This document shows positions 15,356-21,335 of a stretch of DNA of 21,335 nucleotides, piece by piece. Each line of letters opens with the position of its first letter. Position 1 is the first letter of the stretch. The stretch spans positions 1-21,335 of the forward strand of contig NZ_CASEGO010000042.1 in assembly GCF_949287625.1 (NCBI RefSeq). Direction: 5' to 3'. Both the position numbers and the translations under genes were made by a program. Source of the DNA: an uncultured Brachyspira sp. GTDB taxonomy: Bacteria; Spirochaetota; Brachyspiria; Brachyspirales; Brachyspiraceae. Under the pieces are notes generated by a model. It was not told where the DNA came from and did not search any database. It was given only the letters and a program-made list of their open reading frames with translations.

Positions 15356-15398
15356 GGATTTTTATATTTATTTTTAAAATAAAATATATTTTTAATTA

Positions 15399-15427
15399 TT
15401 GATTTTTTATATTCTTACAATTATAAT
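15399..15427 (+). promoter_or_regulatory. Promoter of the ExbB/TolQ-like gene
   Basis: TTGATT (15399-15404), 17 bases, TATAAT (15422-15427). The start codon is 40 bases further on, with GAGG at 15454-15457 as the ribosome binding site. Confidence 0.65.
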
Positions 15428-15467
15428 GTTTTAACCAATAACGATATTTATATGAGGCATTTTATAT

Positions 15468-16097
15468 ATGGATAATATATTCGGTTCTGAGAGTCTTTTA
15501 AACTCAGCTATGACAGTTTGCTGGATAGGGCTTCTTATATCTTCTGTATTAGCTTTAACTATAATAGTAGACAGATTTATATATTTTACTAGAATAAAAT
15601 CAGAAGATAATTCATTAGCTCCCAAATTAGTTTCTTTAGTTAAAGAGAAAGAAATAAAAGCTGCTATTGCATTATGTGAGGCTTCCAAGTCGCCTTTATC
15701 AAATATTATAATGTCTGGGCTTAAAAATATTAATTCTCCGAAAGAGTTTATGCAAAGTGCTTCAAATAAGGAACTTCCAAGACTTGAAAGATTTATTTCT
15801 GCTCTTTCCACTATATCTACAATAGCACCGCTTTTAGGACTTTTGGGTACTATACTAGGTATGATACAGTCATTTGCTGTGATTTCAGTTGTAGGGAGCG
15901 GAAAGCCTACTGCTTTGGCATCTGGTATAGCTAATGCTTTGCTTACAACTGCTGCTGGACTTATTATTGCCATACCTGCCGTTATATTTTATAATTATTT
16001 TGTAAATACTATTAATGCAAGAATACTTTTTATGGAAAACTTATCTAATGAAATATCGGATTATATAATAAGTCAGAATAATGAAATTGATAAATAA
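15468..16097 (+). CDS. MotA/TolQ/ExbB proton-channel family protein, ExbB-like
   Basis: 209 residues with the ExbB/TolQ topology: TM1 at about 12-34, a cytoplasmic domain rich in charged helices (about 40-110), then TM2 and TM3 at about 113-138 and 152-178. The family signature APLLGLLGTILGMI is at 120-133, and TAAGLIIAIPA (161-171) follows in the third helix. ExbB pentamers with ExbD/TolR use proton motive force to energise outer-membrane receptors via TonB, or maintain envelope integrity. No ExbD/TolR or TonB gene follows; the next genes encode an iron/cobalamin-type ABC importer, which suggests a TonB-linked uptake role. The next gene has its own promoter, so they need not be one transcript. 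Assignment to ExbB rather than TolQ rests on context and length. Confidence 0.85.
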   Translation: MDNIFGSESLLNSAMTVCWIGLLISSVLALTIIVDRFIYFTRIKSEDNSLAPKLVSLVKEKEIKAAIALCEASKSPLSNIIMSGLKNINSPKEFMQSASNKELPRLERFISALSTISTIAPLLGLLGTILGMIQSFAVISVVGSGKPTALASGIANALLTTAAGLIIAIPAVIFYNYFVNTINARILFMENLSNEISDYIISQNNEIDK

Positions 16098-16150
16098 GAA
16101 TTAGTTTATAAAGTTTGTATAATAAAAAATTATTTGATGATATAGTTTTA

Positions 16151-16178
16151 TTGACAATTATATATTTGAGTTTATAAT
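16151..16178 (+). promoter_or_regulatory. Promoter of the ABC importer genes
   Basis: TTGACA (16151-16156), 16 bases, TATAAT (16173-16178): consensus hexamers, about 43 bases before the first ATG. I did not find a convincing Fur-type inverted repeat over it. Confidence 0.7.
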
Positions 16179-16220
16179 CATAAAAAATAAATATTTGTAT
16201 AAAAACTTTTGATATAAGAA

Positions 16221-17174
16221 ATGATGAAAATGTTTATATTTATGAAAGAAATTAAAATAATACTGTTAATCATTTTTAATATATTTTTATTATCATGCAA
16301 TACTTCAAATACTTCTGACAATACACTTAAAGACAGAGCGGGAAATAGTATAATTCTTCCAGATAATATAGATAGGCTTGCTTCTTTATCTCCTGCTGTT
16401 ACAGATATTATAATAGCTTTAGGACTTTCAGATAAAATAATAGCTGCAGATACTACTTCAAAAGAAATTTTACAGACTAATAATATAGATATTTCTAATA
16501 TATTAGTTTTTGATATGCTAAATCCAGATTCAGAAAAGATGATAGCAATTAAACCAGATATTTTATTTGTTAATACTTTCAGTGTATTTTCTGGTAAGAA
16601 TTCTCTTGATTCTATAAATGCCTCTGGAATATGTACAGCAGTTATACCTAACAGCGATACTATAAAGTCTATAGAAGATGATATATATTTTATAGGATAT
16701 GTTTTAAATAAAAATGATGAAGCTTCAAATATTGTAAATATGATGGAGTTAAATATAGAAAAAATAAAATCTATAGGAAGTACTATAACAAATAGTAAGA
16801 AAGTGTATTTTGAAATATCTTCTTTGCCTAATCTTTATTCATTTGGTACTAATGTTTATTTAGATGATATGATTAATATTATAGGTGCTGAAAATATATT
16901 TAAAGATAGAAATTCTTGGATAGCAGTATCTGAAGAAAATATACTTTTTGCTAATCCAGATATAATATTTACAAGCGTAGATTATATAAATAATCCTAAA
17001 GAAGAAATATTTAGCCGTCAGTCTTGGCAGAATATAAATGCTTTAAAAAATAAAGATGTGTATTATATAGCTTCATCATCTTTGCCTACTCATAAGATTA
17101 TATATGCACTATTAGATATGGCTAAATATATTTATCCTAATGAATATAAAGATGTTCAAATAATTAGGAATTGA
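16221..17174 (+). CDS. Substrate-binding lipoprotein of an iron/siderophore/haem or cobalamin ABC importer
   Basis: 317 residues of the periplasmic-binding family of BtuF/FepB/FhuD proteins. The hydrophobic leader ends in FLLSC with lipidated Cys26, then a Ser/Asn/Thr-rich tether. The domain opens with DRAGNSIILPDNIDRLASLS and the SPAVTDIIIALGL segment (57-69), and continues with IKPDILFVNT, the C-terminal half around YFEISSLPNLYSFGTN, and NPDIIFTS near the end, all expected in this family. The long central helix linking the two lobes fits 165-195. The frame opens with several Met codons; Met8 (16242) would give a tighter signal peptide, and neither has a strong ribosome binding site. The permease starts 7 bases after the stop. 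The ligand cannot be read from sequence. Confidence 0.85.
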   Translation: MMKMFIFMKEIKIILLIIFNIFLLSCNTSNTSDNTLKDRAGNSIILPDNIDRLASLSPAVTDIIIALGLSDKIIAADTTSKEILQTNNIDISNILVFDMLNPDSEKMIAIKPDILFVNTFSVFSGKNSLDSINASGICTAVIPNSDTIKSIEDDIYFIGYVLNKNDEASNIVNMMELNIEKIKSIGSTITNSKKVYFEISSLPNLYSFGTNVYLDDMINIIGAENIFKDRNSWIAVSEENILFANPDIIFTSVDYINNPKEEIFSRQSWQNINALKNKDVYYIASSSLPTHKIIYALLDMAKYIYPNEYKDVQIIRN

Positions 17175-17181
17175 TAATAAA

Positions 17182-18186
17182 ATGATAAAAAAAATTATAA
17201 TAATTTTAATATTGGTTTTTATTTCATCGATATTATCAGTGTGCATTGGAAGTGTGTTTATATCACCTAAAGAAATAATATGCATACTTATATATAAAGT
17301 CTCTAGTATAGAACTTATTAATATAAACAAAATAAACTCTGACATTATAAATATCAGGCTTCAGCATTCTTTATTATCATTATTTGTAGGGGCTTCTTTA
17401 TCTATGACAGGCGTTGTGATACAGTCTATATTAAGAAACACTCTTGCTTCTGCATATAATCTCGGCATATCTTCTGGGGCTGGGCTTGGGGCTGCTTTGC
17501 TTATAGTAATGGGTATATCATTTAATCAATACTTTTTTATAGGCGTTTCAATGATATTTGCTTTTATTACCATATTGTTTATACTATTCATATCAAAAAA
17601 AATAGATAAATACATGAGCAGTAATTCTATAATACTTGCAGGAATAGTTATATCATTATTTTTAAGTTCAGTTATGAGTTTTTTATCGTATATGTTTCCA
17701 AAATACTCAAACAAAATAATACTTTGGCAGCTTGGAAGTTTATTTGTGAGAAATAAAATAGATATTTTTATTATTATTGTAATGACATTAGTATTTTTAT
17801 TAATACTTATGAAATATTCCAGTGTACTTGATATAATGACTTTCGGAGATGAAACTAGCTTATCGCTTGGAGTAGACGTGAAAAGAATGAGGATATTTTT
17901 TATATTAATATCTTCATTTATAACAGCAGTATTAGTTGCTTTTACTGGAGTAATAGGTTTTATTGATTTAGTGTCCCCTCATATAGCAAGAAAAATATTT
18001 GGGGCTAAGCATATTATAGTTTTTCCTGCATCTGCTTTAATTGGAGGGCTTCTTCTTAATGTTTCTGATATATTTTCTAGGATTATAGTTCAGGGTTCTA
18101 ATATACCGATAGGTATAGTTACAGCTGTTATAGGTGCTCCTTTCTTTTTGTATATATTTATTTCAAATAAAAATAATGGAATGTAA
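17182..18186 (+). CDS. FecCD/BtuC-family ABC importer permease
   Basis: 334 residues, about ten predicted membrane spans, as is usual for this family. LVGASLSMTGVVIQSILRN is the characteristic segment of the second to third helix, continuing as PLA-like TLASAYNLGISSGAGLGAALL. GDETSLSLGVDVKRMR is the cytoplasmic coupling region that contacts the ATPase, and TGVIGFIDLVSPHIAR is the conserved segment after it. It forms the dimeric channel of the importer with the flanking lipoprotein and ATPase. It starts 7 bases after the binding-protein stop and ends one base before the ATPase start, so the three genes are tightly coupled. Confidence 0.92.
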   Translation: MIKKIIIILILVFISSILSVCIGSVFISPKEIICILIYKVSSIELININKINSDIINIRLQHSLLSLFVGASLSMTGVVIQSILRNTLASAYNLGISSGAGLGAALLIVMGISFNQYFFIGVSMIFAFITILFILFISKKIDKYMSSNSIILAGIVISLFLSSVMSFLSYMFPKYSNKIILWQLGSLFVRNKIDIFIIIVMTLVFLLILMKYSSVLDIMTFGDETSLSLGVDVKRMRIFFILISSFITAVLVAFTGVIGFIDLVSPHIARKIFGAKHIIVFPASALIGGLLLNVSDIFSRIIVQGSNIPIGIVTAVIGAPFFLYIFISNKNNGM

Positions 18187-18187
18187 T

Positions 18188-18961
18188 ATGAATAAAACTG
18201 TTATGGTAAAAGCGGAAAATGTATCTTTGTATTATAAAAATAATTCAAAGAAAAAAGAAGTATTGCAAAATATATCATTTGAAGTATGTAAAAATGAAAG
18301 TTTATGCATTATAGGACCTAACGGATGCGGAAAGAGTACTTTGCTAAAATCGATTTGCCACATAATAGATTTTGAAGGTGATATACTTATTAATAATAAA
18401 GATATAAGAAAAATAGATGCTTATAAAACTATAGCTATTATGAGTCAAATGTCTTCTATTTATTTCGTATATACTGCTTATGATACAATAATGATGGGAA
18501 GATATGCTAATTATAAAGACAAATTATTATCCATACCAAGCAAAGAAGATAAAGATTTTGTTATTCATTATATGGAAAAATTAAAGATAATGCATTTAAA
18601 AGATAAATTGATAACTGAACTTTCAGGCGGAGAGCTTCAAAGGGTTTTTTTAGCTAGGACTTTAGTACAAAATCCAAGTATTATATTGATGGACGAGCCT
18701 ATAAATCATTTGGATTTAAATAGCCAGATAGAATTAATTTATAATTTAAAAGAATGGGTAAAAAATGGAGATAGGTGTATTATTGCTGTTCTACATGATA
18801 TAAATGCTGCTTTAAATTTCGCAGATAAATTATTAGTTTTAAAAGATGGAAGCTCTAAATATTTTGGGAGTACAAATAATTTTGATATTTCATTATTAAA
18901 CTATATATATGATATAGATGTTTTTGAGTATATGCATAATTCTTTTTTAAGGTGGTCATAA
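18188..18961 (+). CDS. ATP-binding subunit of the FecCD-type importer
   Basis: 257 residues from the chosen start. ABC ATPase of the FecE/FepC/BtuD group. Walker A is GPNGCGKST (43-51), the Q-loop is around MSQMS (85-89), the signature is LSGGE (145-149), Walker B is IILMDEP (165-171), the D-loop is HLDL (174-177) and the switch His is in VLHD (201-204). The frame is open upstream to 18134, but that extension would overlap the permease gene in another frame. The ATG at 18188 follows the permease TAA by one base and begins the normal family N-terminus (KAENVSLYY), so it is preferred. It is the last gene of the importer run; its stop lies 17 bases from the end of the convergent mscL, and no terminator is visible between them. 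Confidence 0.93.
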   Translation: MNKTVMVKAENVSLYYKNNSKKKEVLQNISFEVCKNESLCIIGPNGCGKSTLLKSICHIIDFEGDILINNKDIRKIDAYKTIAIMSQMSSIYFVYTAYDTIMMGRYANYKDKLLSIPSKEDKDFVIHYMEKLKIMHLKDKLITELSGGELQRVFLARTLVQNPSIILMDEPINHLDLNSQIELIYNLKEWVKNGDRCIIAVLHDINAALNFADKLLVLKDGSSKYFGSTNNFDISLLNYIYDIDVFEYMHNSFLRWS

Positions 18962-18978
18962 TAAAATTATTTTCTAAT

Positions 18979-19443
18979 TTATTTATCTAAATCTGAAGTG
19001 CAGTGAGGGCATTTTACTGCTTTTATATTTACTGAAGAACAGCAATACGGGCATATTTTTTCATTTGCCTCTTTATCATCTTTTTCTTTTTTTACCATTT
19101 TTTCTCTCATTTTATTGAATATTTTTATTATCATAAATATAGCTAAAGCAGTTATAAAAAAACTTATTATCGTATTAATAAAAACACCAAAACCTATAAC
19201 AACAGCTCCAGCCTGTTTTGCTGCCTCTATTGAGGTATAAGGACCAGCATCAGAAATACCTTTTTTAATTACTATAAATATATTAGAAAAATCTATACCG
19301 CTTAATATCAGTCCTATAGGCGGCATTAATATATCTTCAACAAAAGAATTAACTATTTTAGTAAATGAAGCCCCAATAACTATACCTATTGCCATGTCCA
19401 ATATATTGCCGCGCATGATAAATTTTTTAAACTCTTCTATCAT
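18979..19443 (-). CDS. mscL: MscL mechanosensitive channel with C-terminal zinc ribbon
   Basis: 154 residues from the chosen start. MscL opens a large pore under membrane tension to release solutes on osmotic downshock. FKKFIMRGNILDMAIGIVIG (5-24) is the conserved amphipathic N-terminus plus first pore helix, followed by FTKIVNSFVEDILMPPIGL, and TM2 is at about 82-106. The last part after a charged linker (KMREKMVKKEKDDKEANEK) is CPYC (131-134) and CPHC (145-148), a four-cysteine zinc ribbon in place of the usual short C-terminal helix. The frame runs up to 19482, but the ATG at 19443 has AGGA about 9 bases upstream and matches the family start; the longer version would add 13 residues. It is convergent with the ABC importer, alone in its unit. 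Confidence 0.9.
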   Translation of the reverse strand: MIEEFKKFIMRGNILDMAIGIVIGASFTKIVNSFVEDILMPPIGLILSGIDFSNIFIVIKKGISDAGPYTSIEAAKQAGAVVIGFGVFINTIISFFITALAIFMIIKIFNKMREKMVKKEKDDKEANEKICPYCCSSVNIKAVKCPHCTSDLDK

Positions 19444-19544
19444 AGATAAAAATCCTAGTAAAAATTTTATATATATTTGCATATAAATAATAAAGCAATT
19501 TATATTTTTTGCAAATTATACTTAATACTATTTTTATATAAACT

Positions 19545-19573
19545 TTGACAATTTATACTTATTTTAGTATAAT
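19545..19573 (+). promoter_or_regulatory. Consensus promoter directly abutting the full-length Rpn gene
   Basis: TTGACA (19545-19550), exactly 17 bases, TATAAT (19568-19573). The ATG at 19582 is 8 bases after the -10 box, so transcription should begin at or within a couple of bases of the start codon, leaving no room for a ribosome binding site. TTTTAGTATAATAA is shared with the site before the collapsed copy. Confidence 0.82.
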
Positions 19574-19581
19574 AATATTAT

Positions 19582-20475
19582 ATGAAAGAAATTAACAGAC
19601 TTAATGATTTATTTGTACGATATCTAATTGGTACTGAAGGTGATGAAGATATATTAGAAAATATTGTTAATGCTGTTTTAAATGATGTGGGTTTTGAGTC
19701 GGTTGGTAGTCTTGAAATAATTAATCCTTACAATTTAGCAGAAAATGAGAATTTAAAAGAGTCTATTCTCGATGTAAAAGCAAAAACTAAAGATGGTAAA
19801 AAGGTACTCATTGAAATACAGTTAGTTGGAAATAATAATTTTATAAAAAGAATATTGTATTATATAGCAAAAAATATAGCCTCTGAATTAAAAGAAAGTG
19901 ATTTATATATTGGTATAAGTCAAATGATTAGTATTAGTTTTATAAATTTTAATTTAGATATAGGTAGTGAGACTGATATAAGAAGAGAACATAAATGTTT
20001 AACATTTTCTGATATTCATAATCCTAGTCTTAGACTTTATGATTTTCAGATACATTTTGTAGAGATTAAAAGATTTGCAGAAATACTAAAAAATGCTAGT
20101 ATAAAAGACTATAATAAAAATAAACTTTTATCTTGGATTGATTTTTTTACTACTAAGGATTTAGAGAAATATATTGATAAATTAATAGGAGGTAACAGCA
20201 TTATGTCTAAAGTAATAGATAAATACAAAAGATTTGTAGCCGATGAAAAAGAAATGTCAGCGTATAATGAAAGAGATACTTTTCTTTACGGACAGGCTGC
20301 TATGCTTCAATATGAGAGAGCAGAAGGCAAAAAGGAAGGCATAGAAATAGGTTTTCAGCAAGGTATAGAAAAAGAGAAATATTCATTGGCTAAAAATATG
20401 AAAAATAAAAACATGGATATCAATCTTATTAGTGAATTAACAGGACTAGGTATAGAAAAAATAAAAAACTTGTGA
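19582..20475 (+). CDS. Rpn-family PD-(D/E)XK nuclease (recombination-promoting nuclease / putative transposase)
   Basis: 297 residues. Rpn proteins are PD-(D/E)XK endonucleases, first annotated as transposases, that promote RecA-independent recombination in vitro; they often occur in many copies per genome. Here ILDVKAKTKDGKKVLIEIQ (62-80) carries the core: Asp64 and the Glu78-Ile-Gln80 pair, the EXQ variant usual in the family. The N-terminal helices and the following YYIAKNIASELK also fit. The C-terminus (about 240-297) is a Lys/Glu/Gly-rich helical tail with short GxExG repeats (KKEGIEIGFQQGIEKEK) that varies in number between copies, ending in ELTGLGIEKIKNL. The gene has its own consensus promoter and a 3' hairpin that overlaps its last codons. 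The ATG is almost at the predicted transcription start, so it is likely translated from a leaderless mRNA. A collapsed relative lies at 4876-5098. Confidence 0.88.
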   Translation: MKEINRLNDLFVRYLIGTEGDEDILENIVNAVLNDVGFESVGSLEIINPYNLAENENLKESILDVKAKTKDGKKVLIEIQLVGNNNFIKRILYYIAKNIASELKESDLYIGISQMISISFINFNLDIGSETDIRREHKCLTFSDIHNPSLRLYDFQIHFVEIKRFAEILKNASIKDYNKNKLLSWIDFFTTKDLEKYIDKLIGGNSIMSKVIDKYKRFVADEKEMSAYNERDTFLYGQAAMLQYERAEGKKEGIEIGFQQGIEKEKYSLAKNMKNKNMDINLISELTGLGIEKIKNL

Positions 20476-20526
20476 GTGCCTGATATTCGAAGAATGTCAT
20501 GAGATTATATACGATCAAGTTTTTTA
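20462..20526 (+). terminator. Rpn-unit 3' hairpin, copy 2
   Basis: TAAAAAACTTG (20462-20472) pairs with CAAGTTTTTTA (20516-20526). Inside, GATATTC (20482-20488) pairs with GAATGTC (20492-20498) with one G-T pair. It overlaps the last codons and stop codon of the Rpn gene and ends in a T-run. Confidence 0.75.
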
Positions 20527-20542
20527 TGGTGTAAATAAGAAA

Positions 20543-20587
20543 TAAAAAACTTGTGAGTTTTATATATAAGCTGCGAACAAGTTTTTA
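20543..20587 (+). terminator. Solo third copy of the Rpn 3' hairpin
   Basis: AATAAAAAACTTGTGAG recurs 80 bases after its first occurrence, and TAAAAAACTTGT (20543-20554) pairs with ACAAGTTTTTA (20577-20587). It includes the Rpn end (AACTTGTGA) but no gene before it, so it is probably the leftover 3' end of another Rpn copy. Tandem with copy 2. Confidence 0.65.
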
Positions 20588-20636
20588 TGTTTAATAAAAA
20601 TTATAATTAAGAAAAATTAATAATAGGAAAAATATT

Positions 20637-21191
20637 ATGTCAACTAATATTGCTGTGCTTTATAAAAGTAAATATGGAACAACAAGAACTTATGCTAAAT
20701 GGATAGCCGATAAACTTCATGGGGATTTATATAGTATTGATAATGTAACTATTCAAAATTTAAATAATTATGAGTTTATTGTATTTGCAGGAGCTTTATA
20801 TGCTGGTAAACTTTCTTCTGCTAAGAGAATAAAACAGTTTTTTAATAAGTTAAAAGGTGATAAGCATTTGTATTGTGTTGTAGTTGGGCTTGGCAATCCT
20901 GATGATAAGGAACTATATAATAATGCTGTTAATCAAAATTTTAAATCTGATATAAAAGATAATATGAAATTTTATTTTTTAAGAGGATCTATAGATTTTG
21001 ATAAATTAAAACTTCATCATGCCTTAATGATGCATATGCTAAGAAGAATAATATCGGCTAAAGCAGTAAAAACAGAAGATGAAAAATTATTATTAGAAAA
21101 TTACGGTAAAAAGATAGATTTTATCAATAAGAGTGCAGTTGAAGAAATAGTGCTTGATATAAAAAATAAGAATAAAGAACTTCAGAAGTAA
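20637..21191 (+). CDS. Flavodoxin-domain protein
   Basis: 184 residues with a flavodoxin-like fold of the type found in menaquinone-dependent protoporphyrinogen oxidase (HemG) and related proteins. AVLYKSKYGTTRTYAKWIADKL (6-27) is the first strand plus FMN-phosphate loop (SKYGTTRTYA in place of the classical TGTGNT-like loop), and FIVFAGALYAGKLSSAKRIKQFF is the second conserved region (flavin-contacting GALYAG). FLRGSIDF (about 114-121) is a further family segment. It should bind FMN and carry electrons in the cytoplasm; the partner is not visible and HemG activity is not established. A good ribosome binding site (AGGA, about 9 bases) precedes the ATG. It stands alone after the Rpn hairpins. 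Confidence 0.8.
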   Translation: MSTNIAVLYKSKYGTTRTYAKWIADKLHGDLYSIDNVTIQNLNNYEFIVFAGALYAGKLSSAKRIKQFFNKLKGDKHLYCVVVGLGNPDDKELYNNAVNQNFKSDIKDNMKFYFLRGSIDFDKLKLHHALMMHMLRRIISAKAVKTEDEKLLLENYGKKIDFINKSAVEEIVLDIKNKNKELQK

Positions 21192-21286
21192 GCAAATTTT
21201 ATAATAATATTAAAAAAATATAAATTTTTTAGATGTATTTTTCTGCTTTTTCGTATTAATAAGTATATAGATATATTAAAAAATAA

Positions 21287-21315
21287 TTGAAAAAATAATA
21301 TTTATAGTGTAGAAT
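21287..21315 (+). promoter_or_regulatory. Promoter at the right edge, again abutting an ATG
   Basis: TTGAAA (21287-21292), 17 bases, TAGAAT (21310-21315), then an ATG at 21322 only 6 bases after the -10 box. Same geometry as the promoter of the collapsed Rpn gene, but with weaker hexamers. Confidence 0.4.
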
Positions 21316-21321
21316 TAAAAT

Positions 21322-21335
21322 ATGCTTATTAAAAA
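21322..21335 (+). CDS. Possible start of a gene running off the right edge
   Basis: ATG CTT ATT AAA and two more bases (Met-Leu-Ile-Lys) follow the promoter-like site at 21287-21315. There is too little sequence to identify it, and no ribosome binding site fits between. The call rests on the promoter geometry alone. Confidence 0.25.

Larger units (their letters stand above)
15133..15467. other. 335-base divergent intergenic region, argC leader and exbB promoter
   Basis: No gene seen. It holds the argC promoter and long leader on the minus strand and the exbB-type promoter on the plus strand. A small hairpin (AGGC at 15237-15240, GCCT at 15246-15249) falls inside the argC leader. I looked for an ArgR-type operator (paired TGAAT/ATTCA boxes) and found none that convinced me. 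Confidence 0.5.

Noticed and set aside
15431..15973. 180-codon minus-strand frame opposite the ExbB-like gene
   Set aside because: Antisense to a clear MotA/TolQ/ExbB protein with its own promoter and ribosome binding site; its own sequence has no recognisable domain.
16151..16220. Fur box or cobalamin riboswitch before the ABC importer
   Set aside because: The leader is only about 35 bases, too short for a cobalamin riboswitch, and no 19-base GATAATGAT-type palindrome is visible.
1..21335. CRISPR array, tRNA or rRNA genes
   Set aside because: No regularly spaced direct repeats and no cloverleaf or rRNA-like sequence were noticed. The only repeats are the Rpn ends and the P/Q modules.

Overview
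This is a very AT-rich chromosomal window. Its strongly A/T-biased codon use, degenerate spirochaete-style lipoproteins, abundant Rpn-family genes and GC-rich dispersed intergenic repeats together suggest a Brachyspira-like spirochaete. That assignment is inference from gene content and style, with no database search behind it.

Layout. The left edge holds an intrinsic terminator of an off-window gene (about 1-62), then a minus-strand pair: a TrkH/KtrB potassium transporter followed by a YqeC-MocA fusion (382-3328). Plus-strand genes follow: a DegT-family aminotransferase (3618-4829), a collapsed Rpn-family gene (4876-5098), and two overlapping glycoside hydrolase family 3 genes (5291-7323). 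The first GH3 gene has lost its catalytic motifs; the second is a NagZ-like lipoprotein. A minus-strand block then carries an IS630-type transposase N-terminal remnant, a cyclodeaminase-like protein (FchA type) and an HTH replication-initiator-like protein (7338-9597).

The centre (10238-15132) is an arginine biosynthesis cluster on the minus strand, transcribed argC, then argJ-argB-argD. It is consistent with the cyclic acetyl-ornithine route and makes ornithine; argF, argG and argH are not here. Two copies of a GC-rich two-module repeat sit around it, one downstream of argD (about 9783-10186) and one between argC and argJ (about 13691-13950).

The right part (15468-18961) is a plus-strand uptake locus: an ExbB/TolQ-type proton-channel subunit, then a substrate-binding lipoprotein, FecCD-type permease and ATPase for iron, siderophore, haem or cobalamin. 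A convergent mscL with a C-terminal zinc ribbon follows, then a full-length Rpn-family gene and a flavodoxin-domain protein. The last 50 bases look like the promoter and first codons of another gene.

The most interesting material is not a new multi-gene system but repeated small units. The two Rpn copies share a compact promoter-ORF-hairpin architecture in which the -10 box lies 6 to 8 bases before the ATG (predicted leaderless), and the 3' hairpin keeps pairing through compensatory changes. The GC-rich repeats combine conserved promoter-like sequence with foldable cores in two arrangements.
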